A stretch of DNA of 64,000 bases, taken from positions 1 through 64,000 of the forward strand of contig CAKSIN010000012.1 in the NCBI GenBank assembly GCA_934463115.1, in the 5' to 3' direction. Positions 24,201 through 32,250 of this stretch are shown piece by piece (positions within the stretch are counted from its first letter, which is position 1; each line of letters starts with the position of its first letter). Origin of the DNA: an uncultured Clostridia bacterium. Its GTDB lineage: Bacteria; Bacillota; Clostridia; UMGS1810. The notes beneath the pieces were generated by a model that made no database searches, was not told where the DNA came from, and saw only the letters and a list, made by a program, of their open reading frames with translations. A program made the translations under genes and the position numbers.

Positions 24201-25321
24201 GTGCCGAGTTTTTTGCTTGCATAAACAAATTTATCAAAAGGCCATTTGGGGAATTTAACCACAACATAGTCAAGCGCAGGTTCAAATGCAGCATATGTTA
24301 CACCGGTTACATCATTTTTAATTTCGTCAAGATTGTATCCGATTGCAATTTTTGCCGCAACCTTTGCTATCGGGTAGCCTGTTGCTTTTGACGCGAGTGC
24401 CGATGAACGCGATACACGCGGATTAACTTCAATTACGGCATATTCAAACGTTTCGGGGTTAAGTGCAAACTGACAGTTGCATCCGCCTTCAACCTTGAGT
24501 GTACTTATAATATTCAGCGCCGCACTTCTGAGCATTTGGTATTCTTTATCGGCAAGCGTAACAGCAGGAGCAATAACTATAGAGTCTCCCGTGTGCACTC
24601 CGACAGGATCAAAATTTTCCATGCTGCAGACTGTTATAACATTTCCGGCGCGGTCGCGTATAACCTCAAATTCAATTTCTTTCCATCCGGCAATGCATTT
24701 TTCAACAAGAATCTGGTTAATGGGGGATTGATATATTCCGTTCATGGCGATTTCACGCAGTTCTTTTTCGTCATTAACTATTCCGCCGCCGGTTCCGCCG
24801 AGGGTAAATGCCGGACGAATGATTAGCGGATATCCCGTTTCATTTGCAAATTCTACCGCAGCCTCAACCGTTGTTACAACCTTTGACGGTATAACCGGCT
24901 GACCGATTGATTCCATTGTATCTTTGAACAACTGACGGTCCTCGGCTTTATCTATTGTTTCGGGATTTGCGCCGAGAAGTGTTACACCGTGTTTTTCAAG
25001 AAAACCTTCTTTTGCAAGCTGCATAGAAAGTGTAAGTCCTGTTTGTCCGCCAAGGGTGGAAAGCAAACTGTCCGGCTTTTCTTTTTCTATAATGCGCTTT
25101 ACTGTTGTAATGTTAAGCGGTTCCAAATAAATTTCGTCCGCCATGGAATTGTCTGTCATTATTGTTGCCGGGTTGGAGTTCACAAGTACAACGTTCAGTC
25201 CGGCTTCTTTAAGTGCTCTGCATGCTTGTGTTCCGGCGTAGTCAAACTCGGCCGCCTGACCGATAACAATCGGACCGGAACCGATAACCATTACTTTTTT
25301 AAGATTTTTATTGAGCGGCAT
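21269..25321 (-). CDS. carB: Carbamoyl-phosphate synthase large subunit fused to diaminopimelate epimerase
   Basis: One continuous 1350-aa frame. Residues 1 to about 1071 are a full CarB: two ATP-grasp halves (each opening with a VIGSGP or VFGSGPIRIGQ block), an oligomerisation region and the C-terminal MGS-like allosteric domain (SSKGRIPTRDSVKIRR). With CarA it makes carbamoyl phosphate for arginine and pyrimidines. Residues 1072-1350 are a complete DapF: LEFVKMHGCGEDYIFFD start, DGSEGKMCGN with catalytic C1142, GNPHCVV, and ERGNGETRACGTGA with catalytic C1291. DapF converts LL- to meso-diaminopimelate for lysine and peptidoglycan. There is no linker. An internal ATG at 22129 (residue 1065) behind a weak GGTGGAT could also start a free DapF. 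The gene overlaps carA by 14 bp. Confidence 0.95.
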   Translation of the reverse strand: MPLNKNLKKVMVIGSGPIVIGQAAEFDYAGTQACRALKEAGLNVVLVNSNPATIMTDNSMADEIYLEPLNITTVKRIIEKEKPDSLLSTLGGQTGLTLSMQLAKEGFLEKHGVTLLGANPETIDKAEDRQLFKDTMESIGQPVIPSKVVTTVEAAVEFANETGYPLIIRPAFTLGGTGGGIVNDEKELREIAMNGIYQSPINQILVEKCIAGWKEIEFEVIRDRAGNVITVCSMENFDPVGVHTGDSIVIAPAVTLADKEYQMLRSAALNIISTLKVEGGCNCQFALNPETFEYAVIEVNPRVSRSSALASKATGYPIAKVAAKIAIGYNLDEIKNDVTGVTYAAFEPALDYVVVKFPKWPFDKFVYASKKLGTQMKATGEVMSIGSTFEEAIMKAVRGAEIKQSTLTNAKISHLSDDEVASQLYNCDDKRLFVVFEALKRGISIEQIHGITKIDEWFLAKLNNLANFERELADSNDLNDELYLRAKKLGYQDDDIVKISGKQIKNHRNASFKMVDTCAAEFEATTPYFYSSYEDEDEAAPFIETAKENHKKTIIVFGSGPIRIGQGVEFDYASVHCVWSLKEAGYDVVIVNNNPETVSTDFDTADRLYFEPLTNEDVMNIINIEKPYGVVVAFGGQTAIKLTNYLSKNGVKILGTSAESIDAAEDRELFDELLEKHHIARPKGSTVMTTEEALDAAEKIGYPVLMRPSYVLGGQNMIIAFNDEDIREYMSIILDTNIENPVLIDKYLMGTELEVDAICDGEDILIPGIMEHIERAGVHSGDSIAVYPAWNLSDELTEKIIESTRNLSLSLKALGLVNIQYLIYDNELYVIEVNPRSSRTIPYISKVTGIPMVDLATRAMLGEKLADMGYKPGLYPPSPYVAVKVPVFSFEKLANVDNHLGPEMKSTGEVLGIAGTREEAIFKGLLSSGCSIRRSGGVFITVRDSDKKEIADIAKKYADLGFKLYATQGTADVLRKYELDAEVVYKIYESESNAITLIESGKINYVISTSSKGRIPTRDSVKIRRKAIERNVPCLTSLDTAGALADSIRSRYSEYSTELVDINHMRTEREKLEFVKMHGCGEDYIFFDCFKQKIDNPEGLSVQLSDHHYGIGGGGLVLICPSDVADAKMRMFNIDGSEGKMCGNAIRCVGKYLYENGIVSKTDISIETASGIRALHLNKQSGKITSACVNMGKAELDPQKIPVLLHGEKIIDVDAEIADGIYNISAVSMGNPHCVVVSENVDSLNLEEIGPKFENDPLFPERVNTEFIKIINEKTIKMRTWERGNGETRACGTGACAAAVAACEMGLCQRNTDITVKLVGGDLVIRYTDDGTVYMTGNAVTSFKGIVNIE

Positions 25322-26405
25322 TTTCCTTTACCTCCCTGATCATATCTATAAATTTGTCAAACAGAAAATTTGTATCGTGCGGTCCGCCGCACGCTTCCGG
25401 ATGAAACTGAACCGAAAATGCCGGGGTGTCCGTATACATTATGCCTTCGCAGGTTTTATCATTTACATTTTCAAAATACAATTTTGCATTGTCCGGCAGC
25501 GAATCTGTTTTAACGGCATAACCGTGGTTCTGACTTGTTATATATACTCTTCCGCTTTGCAGAATGTCTTTTACCGGTTGATTTGCCCCGCGATGTCCAT
25601 ATTTGAGTTTTTCGGTTTTTGCACCGTTTGAAAGTGCCAGCAGCTGATGTCCGAGACAAATACCGAACATCGGTATTTTGCTGTCTGAAACCTTCTTTAT
25701 CTCTGATATAATCTGCACATTGTCACTCGGATCCCCGGGACCGTTTGAAAGCATTATTCCGTCCGGGGCAATTTTATTTATTTCTTCGGCTGCGGTATCC
25801 TGCGGAATAACCGTAACATTGCATCCGCGTTTCAGCAATTCGCGGCAAATATTAGCCTTTGCGCCAAAATCCCACAAAACAACGTTATACAACGGTTCCT
25901 GCGCAGCGTATGTTTGCTGCCCGTTAACGCTTACCGTTTCAACGCTGTTTTGCACTCTGTACTGTTTAAGTTCCTCTGTTATTGCACCAATATCCGATAT
26001 ATCTGCGGTTATTTTTGCATTCATTGTCCCGCTTCGTCTTAGCATTCGTGTAAGGGCACGCGTATCAATACCGCACAGTCCCACAATATTATTTTCACAA
26101 AGATAATTTTCAAGAGTGCCTTCACTTCGGAAGTTTGATGGAACCTCGCATATATCTTTGACAATATACGCTTTCAGGAACGGTTTTCTGCTTTCAAAAT
26201 CCTCGCTAATCACTCCGTAATTACCAATAAGCGGAAATGTTTGAATAACAATCTGACCGCAGTAACTCGGATCAGTTATAGTTTCGTTATAGCCTGTCAT
26301 TGCAGTTGTAAAAACAGCCTCGCCGACTGTCTCGCCATATGCTCCAAATGATTGACCGGTAAATATTTCGCCGTTTTCCAAAACAAGATACAGTTTCTTT
26401 CTCAT
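25308..26405 (-). CDS. carA: Carbamoyl-phosphate synthase small (glutaminase) subunit
   Basis: Hydrolyses glutamine and channels ammonia to CarB. The 365-aa protein has the N-terminal CPSase small domain (LENGEIFTGQSFGA, TGYNETITDPSY) and a C-terminal class I glutamine amidotransferase with nucleophile C250 in MFGICLGHQ and the His335/Glu337 pair in QFHPEA. The end overlaps the carB start by 14 bp. A consensus promoter with an ARG-box-like palindrome stands upstream, so arginine repression is likely. No PyrR-type attenuator is apparent in the short leader. Confidence 0.97.
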   Translation of the reverse strand: MRKKLYLVLENGEIFTGQSFGAYGETVGEAVFTTAMTGYNETITDPSYCGQIVIQTFPLIGNYGVISEDFESRKPFLKAYIVKDICEVPSNFRSEGTLENYLCENNIVGLCGIDTRALTRMLRRSGTMNAKITADISDIGAITEELKQYRVQNSVETVSVNGQQTYAAQEPLYNVVLWDFGAKANICRELLKRGCNVTVIPQDTAAEEINKIAPDGIMLSNGPGDPSDNVQIISEIKKVSDSKIPMFGICLGHQLLALSNGAKTEKLKYGHRGANQPVKDILQSGRVYITSQNHGYAVKTDSLPDNAKLYFENVNDKTCEGIMYTDTPAFSVQFHPEACGGPHDTNFLFDKFIDMIREVKENAAQ

Positions 26406-26428
26406 GATTTACCCCCTCAGTGTATATG

Positions 26429-26446
26429 ACTGAATAATTATTCACA
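26429..26446. promoter_or_regulatory. ARG-box-like operator (candidate ArgR/AhrC site) in the carA leader
   Basis: TGAATAATTATTCA (26431-26444) is a perfect 14-bp palindrome and fits the ARG box core TGAAT-wwww-ATTCA. On the minus strand it starts about 6 bases after the predicted carA transcription start. A related arm TTTGTGAAT at 26468-26476 lies in the promoter spacer and is inverted relative to ATTCACAAA at 26440-26448. Confidence 0.6.
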
Positions 26447-26456
26447 AACTAAATAT

Positions 26457-26485
26457 ATTATACATCATTTGTGAATATTTGTCAA
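26457..26485 (-). promoter_or_regulatory. Sigma-A promoter of carA-carB
   Basis: On the minus strand TTGACA (26485-26480) and TATAAT (26462-26457) are both perfect consensus with a 17-base spacer, giving a start near 26450 and a leader of about 45 bases. Confidence 0.85.
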
Positions 26486-26628
26486 TAAGATGCCATGACA
26501 AACATTACATTAAATACCTATATTTATTGTCTAATTTTACAACAATATATAGAATAGCTGTAATAAGGTATTGAAAAATTTTTTATTATGGCGTATAATA
26601 ACATAAGTGAAGCAGAGAGGTGAATGTT

Positions 26629-28152
26629 TTGAAAAAGTTTTTAAAGCCGTTATTCAGCAGAAAAATTCTCGGAGCAATTATTCTTGCACTGCAGGTTGCG
26701 GTTATTGTTTTTACCGTAGACAAGATATACACGCGCCGCATTATATACGGTGGGAACACACTTATTGCAATATTATTCATAATTTATGAAATAAACCGTG
26801 ACGTTTCCCCGAGTTTTAAGCTTATATGGATTGCAATTGTTGCGATTATGCCTCCGTTCGGGATTCTGATGTATCTGTATATTCACCTGGATATATTCAA
26901 TTTTAACCTTAAATCACGCGTTTACAGCGTAACATCGGCCGCTGGAGACTTTATAAGCAAAAATCAGTGTTCCTCCGTAAGCACTGAAGATATAGCAGGA
27001 ATATCTATACCCGAATATTTGCATAAATATGCAAAATCGCCGACATATCCGGCGCAGAACATAAATTATTTTCCACTGGGGGACTATATGTTTGATTCCA
27101 TGCTGCGTGATCTTGAAAATGCGGAAACATACATATTCATGGAATATTTTATTTTAAACGAAAAAAGCATAATGTGGAAACGGATTGAAGATATACTTAT
27201 GCGAAAGGCAGCAGCAGGAGTCGATGTCAGGGTTATATATGACGCGATGGGATCACTTACAACGGTTAACGGTGATTTTGCCAAAAAACTTAATGATAAA
27301 AAAATCAAGTGTATTCCGTTTGCACCCGTAAGGCCGTTTATATCCAGTTATCACAACAATCGCGACCACAGAAAAATACTTGCAATAGACGGGAAATACG
27401 CATACACAGGCGGTATAAACCTAAGCGATGAATATATAAACAAACGCAGCCGATTCGGTCATTGGAAAGACAGCGCCGTCCGCGTTGAGGGTGAGGCCGC
27501 ATCCGGATTTGCACTTATGTTTCTGAAAAGCTGGGCTCTTATAAGCGGTTCAACCCCCGAATTTGAGAAATACTGTCTGCCGATACACAGCGACGCTCCA
27601 TGCAGCGGAATTATTATTCCGTTTGATGATAATCCGCTTGACAATGAACGTGTGTCCGAAAACGTTTATTTACATATGATAAATACCGCAAAGAAATATG
27701 TGTATATTACAACACCGTATCTGATACTTGATGACGATTTATCCGATGCTATGCGATTTGCGGCAAAACGCGGTGTTGACATCAGAATCGTAATGCCGCA
27801 TATACCCGACAAATGGTACGCATTTGCCTTAGCGAGAACATACTATCCGGAGCTGATTAACGACGGTGTAAAAATATATGAATATACACCGGGATTTATA
27901 CATGCAAAAAGCACTGTATGTGATGGCGAAAAAGCCTTTATAGGTTCGGCAAATTATGATTTCAGAAGCCTATACCTGCACTATGAGTGTGGCTGCTGTA
28001 TCTGCAATAATCCGGTTATTTCCGATATGCTGCTCGACTTTCGCGAAACACTGGATAAATGTCATATGTTTACAATGGAAGATTACAACGGGTTGAACGT
28101 TTTATATCGGCTTGCAGGACGTGTGTTCAGATTTTTTGCGCCGCTCATGTAA
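26629..28152 (+). CDS. cls: Cardiolipin synthase (phospholipase D family)
   Basis: Membrane enzyme that condenses two phosphatidylglycerols to cardiolipin and glycerol. About 507 aa: two N-terminal transmembrane helices (about 15-70) and two PLD domains, each with an HxKx4D motif, DHRKILAIDGKYAYTGGIN and HAKSTVCDGEKAFIGSANYDFRS. TTG at 26629 (MKKFLKPL) is preferred because GAGAGGTGA ends 5-6 bases before it; a GTG at 26620 in the same frame overlaps that site. It is divergent from carA across a 224-bp gap that holds the carA promoter and otherwise shows no feature. Confidence 0.95.
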   Translation: MKKFLKPLFSRKILGAIILALQVAVIVFTVDKIYTRRIIYGGNTLIAILFIIYEINRDVSPSFKLIWIAIVAIMPPFGILMYLYIHLDIFNFNLKSRVYSVTSAAGDFISKNQCSSVSTEDIAGISIPEYLHKYAKSPTYPAQNINYFPLGDYMFDSMLRDLENAETYIFMEYFILNEKSIMWKRIEDILMRKAAAGVDVRVIYDAMGSLTTVNGDFAKKLNDKKIKCIPFAPVRPFISSYHNNRDHRKILAIDGKYAYTGGINLSDEYINKRSRFGHWKDSAVRVEGEAASGFALMFLKSWALISGSTPEFEKYCLPIHSDAPCSGIIIPFDDNPLDNERVSENVYLHMINTAKKYVYITTPYLILDDDLSDAMRFAAKRGVDIRIVMPHIPDKWYAFALARTYYPELINDGVKIYEYTPGFIHAKSTVCDGEKAFIGSANYDFRSLYLHYECGCCICNNPVISDMLLDFRETLDKCHMFTMEDYNGLNVLYRLAGRVFRFFAPLM

Positions 28153-28213
28153 TTTCAGGCATAATATTCTACACAGAAATACAAATTCAAAATTAACATC
28201 AAGAGGTGTACTA

Positions 28214-29143
28214 ATGAATCATATTACACAAACTGTTACAACGCAGGTTGCAATAATGTTTATACTTATCATCACCGGTTACATTATGTCAAAAAGGGGA
28301 CTGATTACAAAATCGGGTGCAGCGGACATGTCGAATATACTTCTGACGCTTGTAACACCGTGTGTGCTTATAAATGCATACCAGACAGATATTGAGTACA
28401 GTATGATAAAAACTCTTTTATATTCTTTCGCGGCAAGTATTGTACTACATGCTGTGATGATAGTTTTATCAACATCAATATACAAATTACAAAAAGATAC
28501 GGAAAAAAGGAAAATCAACACGTTTTCGGCAATATATTCCAATTGCGGATTTATGGGTATTCCGCTTTTGCAGGCCTCACTCGGCAGCAGGGGAGTATTT
28601 TACGGTTCGGCATATCTCGCGATATTCAACTGTATTGTCTGGACGCACGGTAAAAACATGTTTGATAAGTCGTCCGGCAGACCGGATATTAAAAAACTTA
28701 TTCTGAATCCCGGAATAATAGGAACTGTCCTTGCAATGGCACTGTATTTCGGCAATATCAGACTGCCAAAATTTGCCGCTATGGCCGTTGACTATACAGC
28801 TGGACTTAATACTCCGCTTGCAATGCTTCTGCTCGGAAACTTTCTTGCCAGAGCAAATGCGATTAAGGCAATGAAAAATATTCAGATATATATTGTTTCG
28901 CTGCTGCGGCTTATACTTTTTCCGCTACTTGCTGTTGTAGCATTTAAATTTATTAATGCCGATAAATCAATGGCACTTGCGCTGATAACCGGCATATCGT
29001 GCCCGACAGCAACGATTGCAGCACTCTTTGCCGAAAAGTTCAACTCTGATTCTGCATATGCTTCACAAATTGCAGCGATTACAACACTGTTTTCAATGAT
29101 AACGATACCGCTGATTGTTCGACTTGCAGCACTATTGCTGTAG
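28214..29143 (+). CDS. AEC-family (auxin efflux carrier-like) permease
   Basis: A 309-aa membrane transporter with about ten helices. The N-terminal half shows ILLTLVTPCVLINAYQ and the gapped ETFSAIYSNCGFMGIPLL region typical of the AEC family, with N-C-G-F-MGIPL as the broken-helix signature; the second half ends with GISCPTATIAALFAEKFN. Bacterial members export or import small organic acids, and the substrate here is not predictable. ATG at 28214 follows AGAGGTG; a longer frame from 28112 overlaps cls and lacks such a site. Confidence 0.88.
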   Translation: MNHITQTVTTQVAIMFILIITGYIMSKRGLITKSGAADMSNILLTLVTPCVLINAYQTDIEYSMIKTLLYSFAASIVLHAVMIVLSTSIYKLQKDTEKRKINTFSAIYSNCGFMGIPLLQASLGSRGVFYGSAYLAIFNCIVWTHGKNMFDKSSGRPDIKKLILNPGIIGTVLAMALYFGNIRLPKFAAMAVDYTAGLNTPLAMLLLGNFLARANAIKAMKNIQIYIVSLLRLILFPLLAVVAFKFINADKSMALALITGISCPTATIAALFAEKFNSDSAYASQIAAITTLFSMITIPLIVRLAALLL

Positions 29144-29179
29144 CATTCTTTCGGTTATTAAATATGGAGGAATTGATAA

Positions 29180-30262
29180 ATGAAATCTGTCCGCTTTCTT
29201 CACATATCCGATTGTCATCTTGAAAGTCACTTTTCGGATTTGCCGCCGGATAAGGCTGCCCTGCGCAGAGAAGAGCAGCTTTTGACATTCAAAAATATTC
29301 TCGATAAATTCTCAGACGCCGATGTGGTACTCATGGCCGGAGATTTGTTTGACGGCGAGTGTTCCGAGTATACCGTAATTTATTTATGTAAACTATTTTC
29401 CGAGCACTCCGAATCTCATTTTTTTATCTGCGGCGGGAATCACGATTCGCTGAAATCATCATGCATGCATCTGCTTGCGAAAAATATTCCCGATAACGTA
29501 ACACTGTTCGGAGAAACAATGCAATGTGTACATATGGACAATGTATGTATATACGGCGCAAGTTTCGTTGACACTCATATGTATTCATCGCTGCTCAGCG
29601 GATTTCGTGCCGAAAATACGGACAACATAAACATAATGGTTATGCACGGGGAGATTGGAAAAAGCGGAATGTATAACCCAATTACGGAAAATGAAATATC
29701 TGATAGCGGATTGGATTATCTTGCCCTTGGACACAGACATGGCTTTTCGGGTATACAAAAGAGCGGTGATACTCATTATTCATATTCCGGGATATCGGAA
29801 CCGACAGGCTTTGATGAATGCGGCGAATGCGGTGTTGTATACGGAACAATATCGAAGAGGGGTATATCGGCAAAGTTTTACCCTGTTTCAAAACGAAAAT
29901 ACCACAAAATTGAAATTGATATATCCGATATGCATACAAATTCTGAAATTGCTGCAAAATTCAATAATATATCGGATGAAACTGACCTATACAGCGTACA
30001 GCTTTACGGGAGGCGGAAAACCGGATTCATTCCGGACATTAATTTGTGCAAAAGTCTTTCGTCGGCTTTTTGGGTTGAATTTTACGATACGAGCGAAAAT
30101 GAAGTCGATATTACAGAATTTACGAACGAAAAAAGTCTGAGAGGATATAGTGTCAAGATACTCCAATCCATGCAAAGCCAAAATAAATTCATCGACGATG
30201 CGCAATATATTGCTGTCCGGAATATTTTGACAGAAATGTTTTTCGGAGGTGACACACCGTGA
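29180..30262 (+). CDS. YhaO/SbcD-like DNA-repair metallophosphoesterase
   Basis: A 360-aa calcineurin-like phosphoesterase of the Mre11/SbcD/YhaO type. Metal-binding motifs appear in order: DCHL (residues 11-14), GDLFD, GGNHDS, MHGEIG and GHRHG. The C-terminal part (about 230-360) is a capping region specific to the YhaO group. It partners with the SMC-like ATPase encoded directly behind it, with which it overlaps by 4 bp (GTGA), as in the Bacillus yhaO-yhaN pair. Likely a nuclease that processes DNA ends. TATGGAGGAATTG precedes the ATG. Confidence 0.9.
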   Translation: MKSVRFLHISDCHLESHFSDLPPDKAALRREEQLLTFKNILDKFSDADVVLMAGDLFDGECSEYTVIYLCKLFSEHSESHFFICGGNHDSLKSSCMHLLAKNIPDNVTLFGETMQCVHMDNVCIYGASFVDTHMYSSLLSGFRAENTDNINIMVMHGEIGKSGMYNPITENEISDSGLDYLALGHRHGFSGIQKSGDTHYSYSGISEPTGFDECGECGVVYGTISKRGISAKFYPVSKRKYHKIEIDISDMHTNSEIAAKFNNISDETDLYSVQLYGRRKTGFIPDINLCKSLSSAFWVEFYDTSENEVDITEFTNEKSLRGYSVKILQSMQSQNKFIDDAQYIAVRNILTEMFFGGDTP

Positions 30263-31884
30263 TAATATGTGAAGCAAATATTCATAATTTCGGAAAACTG
30301 CATGATGAGAAATACATTTTTTGTGACGGTATTAATCTTATTTACGGTCCAAATGAATCGGGCAAGACCACGCTTTTTCAATTTATAAAATTTATTTTGT
30401 ACGGTTCGAAGGAGACGCGTTCAAAATCCGCTATACCGGTGAGACAAAAATACTTTTCCCATAATGCCGATATTATTGGCGGAAATATTATTATAGAGCA
30501 TTCAAATATAAAATATTGCATAGAGCGGTTTTATTCACCACAATACAACAAAATTACCGTGACGGATATATCAGTCGGGAAAGAGGTAACTGATTCGGAT
30601 ATTTTATCTTCGCCCGGAAAATATTTTATCGGGATGAACAGCGATGTATTCTCAAATACATGTTTTTTGTCGGATATCAGCGCAAAGGTTACACCGGATA
30701 AAAAAGGTGAAATAATCAGCAGTCTTGCATGCGGCAATCGTTACGAAGAAAATACATATATTAATGTCAGTAATAGGTTAAAAGAAAAAATAAGCATTCT
30801 CTCATCCGACAGGCGCAAGGATTCTCGTCTGTCAGAATTAACCGAACAGATAACCGCCCTTGAAAACAAATACACAGACACTGAACAAAACATTTTAAAA
30901 ATCAAGGAGTGTTCTGCGACTCTTTCACAGCGAAACAATTATTTAAACAAACTTTTGGATGAAATATCTGCATTAAAATCGGCATATAGCGATAAAAAGC
31001 AGCGTGCAGTAAAGTACACCGGCTCCGATACATCGGTCGTAATCGGTTATACATTGGGAATTGCTGCTATTGCTGCCGCATTGATATTCGCTTGTTTCAG
31101 ACCATTAAATTTTACGGTGAATACAGCTGTCTTGGTATGTCTGATAGCCATTGCGTGTATATGTTTTGCCGTTGCAAACAATAAAAAAAGAAAAAAATGT
31201 GTCGAAAATTCAATTAATGACTTTACAATTTCCGATAATGATGATAAAATAAAAGAGTTGACGGAAGAGTATAATATTTTATGTGCTCAAATTGCAAACG
31301 ATACGGCGGCATGTAAAAATCTGAATTTATTATACGAGGAAAGAGACAGAGCGAAACGTGAACTCGAATATGCACGCGAAGAGTATGAAAATATCGTACA
31401 AGAGTTAAATGCACTGAATATTGCTAAAACTATCGTAAAAAAAGCATATGATCAGCTTCAAAGTGAATTTTCACCTGCGCTGTCGGATAAAGCTGCTGTA
31501 ATTTTTTCGGAAATCACCGAAAACAGTGAATATTCAAAATCGGTTACCGATGATGAATTTAATGCGAAAATTTATAACGGATTTTCATTCAGCGATATCC
31601 GTACATACAGCCGGGGAACATATGAACAGTTCTACTTTTCACTCCGATATGCTTTAGTCGGATTGCTGGAACATGAAAGTACACTGCCAGTATTTTTTGA
31701 CGATGCATTTTCGTCATATGATGACACAAGACTTTGCAGAACGCTTGATTTTCTCTGTTCCGAGCGCTGCAAGAGACAAATATTTATTTCATCGTGTCAC
31801 GCACGCGAATATTTGTATTTTAGAAATCTGAATATTAATATAATTGATTTAACTGTTGAAAGGAATGGTAACAATGGCTGCTAA
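30259..31884 (+). CDS. YhaN-like SMC/Rad50-type ATPase with two membrane helices
   Basis: A 541-aa coiled-coil ATPase starting at GTG. Walker A GPNESGKTT at 30-38 follows a Rad50-like start (NIHNFGKLHDEKYIF); near the C-terminus are the ABC signature region TYSRGTYEQFYFSLRYAL and Walker B LPVFFDDAFSSYDD. Between them lie coiled coils (about 170-250 and 320-410) that flank two hydrophobic helices at 259-280 and 286-307, where Rad50 would have its hook. The protein is about 400 aa shorter than Bacillus YhaN. It probably forms a membrane-attached complex with the phosphoesterase in front. Confidence 0.88.
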   Translation: MIICEANIHNFGKLHDEKYIFCDGINLIYGPNESGKTTLFQFIKFILYGSKETRSKSAIPVRQKYFSHNADIIGGNIIIEHSNIKYCIERFYSPQYNKITVTDISVGKEVTDSDILSSPGKYFIGMNSDVFSNTCFLSDISAKVTPDKKGEIISSLACGNRYEENTYINVSNRLKEKISILSSDRRKDSRLSELTEQITALENKYTDTEQNILKIKECSATLSQRNNYLNKLLDEISALKSAYSDKKQRAVKYTGSDTSVVIGYTLGIAAIAAALIFACFRPLNFTVNTAVLVCLIAIACICFAVANNKKRKKCVENSINDFTISDNDDKIKELTEEYNILCAQIANDTAACKNLNLLYEERDRAKRELEYAREEYENIVQELNALNIAKTIVKKAYDQLQSEFSPALSDKAAVIFSEITENSEYSKSVTDDEFNAKIYNGFSFSDIRTYSRGTYEQFYFSLRYALVGLLEHESTLPVFFDDAFSSYDDTRLCRTLDFLCSERCKRQIFISSCHAREYLYFRNLNINIIDLTVERNGNNGC

Positions 31885-32236
31885 TGTTGGTTTTGATTTG
31901 GTAAAAGGTACAATCACTATCGAAAATGATGTTATTGCAAAAATGGCCGGATATATAGCTACCGGCTGCTATGGCGTTGTGGGGATGGCATATCGTTCAC
32001 GCTCGGATGAGTTTGCAAGTCTCTTGAAAAAGGATAACCTTACAAAAGGGATAAAGGTGGCTGTTTCCGACAAAAGAATTACGCTCGATATGCATGTAAT
32101 AGTTGAGTACGGCGTAAATATAAACGCAGTGTGCGCAAGTATTATCAACAACGTTAAATATCAGGTAAACAAAATGACCGGACTTGATGTCGAAACCGTC
32201 AATGTTTTTGTTGAAGGCTTTCGTGTGCAGGAATAA
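31874..32236 (+). CDS. Asp23/Gls24 family envelope-stress protein
   Basis: A 120-aa protein of the Asp23/Gls24 (YloU) family. Hallmarks are GTITIENDVIAKMAGYIATGCYGVVGM near the N-terminus and VIVEYGVNINAVCASIINNVKYQVNKMTGLDVETVNVFVEG. Family members are abundant cytoplasmic or membrane-peripheral proteins linked to cell-envelope stress in staphylococci. The ATG at 31874 is chosen: AGGA is 9 bases upstream and the protein starts MAANVG; it overlaps the ATPase stop by 11 bp. It precedes fakA as yloU precedes yloV in Bacillus. Confidence 0.93.
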   Translation: MAANVGFDLVKGTITIENDVIAKMAGYIATGCYGVVGMAYRSRSDEFASLLKKDNLTKGIKVAVSDKRITLDMHVIVEYGVNINAVCASIINNVKYQVNKMTGLDVETVNVFVEGFRVQE

Positions 32237-32250
32237 GAGGTGACTGACAG

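Noticed and set aside
26406..26460. PyrR-type attenuator in the carA leader
   Set aside because: The leader is about 45 bases, without a terminator hairpin or the conserved PyrR binding loop.
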